Origin: Anaerotignum sp.
GTDB lineage: Bacteria > Bacillota > Clostridia > Lachnospirales > Anaerotignaceae
Assembly: GCA_017560955.1 (NCBI GenBank)
Contig: JAFZDV010000124.1
Span: forward strand, 1 to 5,600
Length of the DNA: 5,600 nt
Reading direction: 5' to 3'
Shown: piece after piece, positions 5,234-5,600 of the stretch
How the letters are laid out: each line of letters opens with the position of its first letter
Numbering within the stretch: position 1 is the first letter of the stretch
Program-made: the position numbers and the translations under genes
Notes under the pieces: model-generated
Database searches by the model: none
Seen by the model: the letters and a program-made list of their open reading frames with translations, nothing else
What the model was told of the DNA's origin: nothing

Positions 5234-5600
5234 ATGAAAGAATGGAAATATCTGTTGTTTCTGGCGAAATACCATAGTGAACGGCTGCTGAAAAAACTTC
5301 TGAAGAAAGGTGAGGGTGTCTTTTATATTGGCGGAAGTGATGTGTTTCCGCCGCCGCTGCAGGCAGAGGAAGAAGCTGTATTGCTGGAGCAACTGGGCGG
5401 TGAAAATGATATGACCGTAAAATCTGTGCTGATCGCACGGAACCTGCGGCTGGTGGTCTATATTGCAAGAAAGTTTGAAAATACGGGCATCAATGTGGAA
5501 GACCTGATTTCTATCGGAACGATTGGCCTGATCAAAGCCATCAATACCTTCAAAATAGACAAAAAAATCAAATTGGCGACCTATGCCTCCCGATGCATCG
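5234..5600 (+). CDS. sigE: Sporulation sigma factor sigma-E, N-terminal part including pro-sequence (runs off window)
   Basis: Sigma-E is the first mother-cell-specific sigma factor of sporulation. It is made as an inactive precursor and activated by SpoIIGA. The visible 122 residues start with an amphipathic basic pro-sequence (about residues 1-28, with [16 protein letters not shown]), then [14 protein letters not shown], matching the YIGGS-x-x-x-PPPL boundary of the Bacillus protein. Cleavage is therefore expected just before or near Tyr31. Region 2 follows: [16 protein letters not shown] (70-85), [21 protein letters not shown] (86-106) and [10 protein letters not shown] (113-122) in the promoter-recognition and melting helices. 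The alternative, sigma-K, is unlikely because the gene directly follows spoIIGA. ATG 5234 is set by GGAGGAGG. The gene is cut by the window end at 5600, so regions 3 and 4 are not visible. Confidence 0.97.
   Translation, partial: MKEWKYLLFLAKYHSERLLKKLLKKGEGVFYIGGSDVFPPPLQAEEEAVLLEQLGGENDMTVKSVLIARNLRLVVYIARKFENTGINVEDLISIGTIGLIKAINTFKIDKKIKLATYASRCI

Noticed and set aside
1..5600. Reassigned genetic code (UGA = Trp) for the whole organism
   Set aside because: Trp is encoded by TGG throughout ftsY, the SUFU gene, the sigma factor and spoIIGA, and TGA is used as an apparent genuine stop for smc and the sigma factor.

Overview
The window looks like chromosomal DNA of an endospore-forming, low-to-moderate GC Firmicute, most likely a Clostridia/Lachnospirales-type anaerobe. 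This rests on three things: a Firmicutes-style smc-ftsY gene order, an adjacent spoIIGA-sigE pair (specific to spore formers), and strong AGGAGG-type ribosome binding sites. All real genes are on the + strand. The species assignment is an inference from gene content; no sequence search was possible.

Region 1 (1-2925) is the end of a chromosome-maintenance and protein-targeting operon. It holds the 3' end of smc (condensin ATPase head), an unusually structured 130-bp gap with three consecutive hairpins, then ftsY (SRP receptor GTPase). FtsY carries a long acidic N-terminal domain built from three tandem copies of a roughly 43-residue unit. A suppressor-of-fused (SUFU) domain gene follows 2 bp downstream. 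Its frame is interrupted by one in-frame TGA, at a place where I expect a conserved tryptophan. The rest of the reading frame is intact, and a strong intrinsic terminator closes the unit.

Region 2 (2926-4320) is a self-contained two-gene signalling module. It consists of a small ECF-type sigma factor and, overlapping it by 14 nt, a single-pass membrane protein that is probably its anti-sigma factor. A perfect inverted repeat precedes the module and a second strong terminator follows it.

Region 3 (4321-5600) is the sporulation locus spoIIGA-sigE. SpoIIGA is the membrane aspartic protease that activates pro-sigma-E in the mother cell; sigE runs off the right edge. Between the terminator and spoIIGA lies a candidate promoter with a perfect TATAAT, a 21-bp spacer and degenerate Spo0A-box-like sequences.

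No tRNA, rRNA, CRISPR array, insertion sequence or phage gene was seen. The items most worth a second look are the single TGA in the SUFU gene, the recently duplicated repeats in FtsY, the three-hairpin smc-ftsY spacer, and the uncharacterised sigma/anti-sigma pair.
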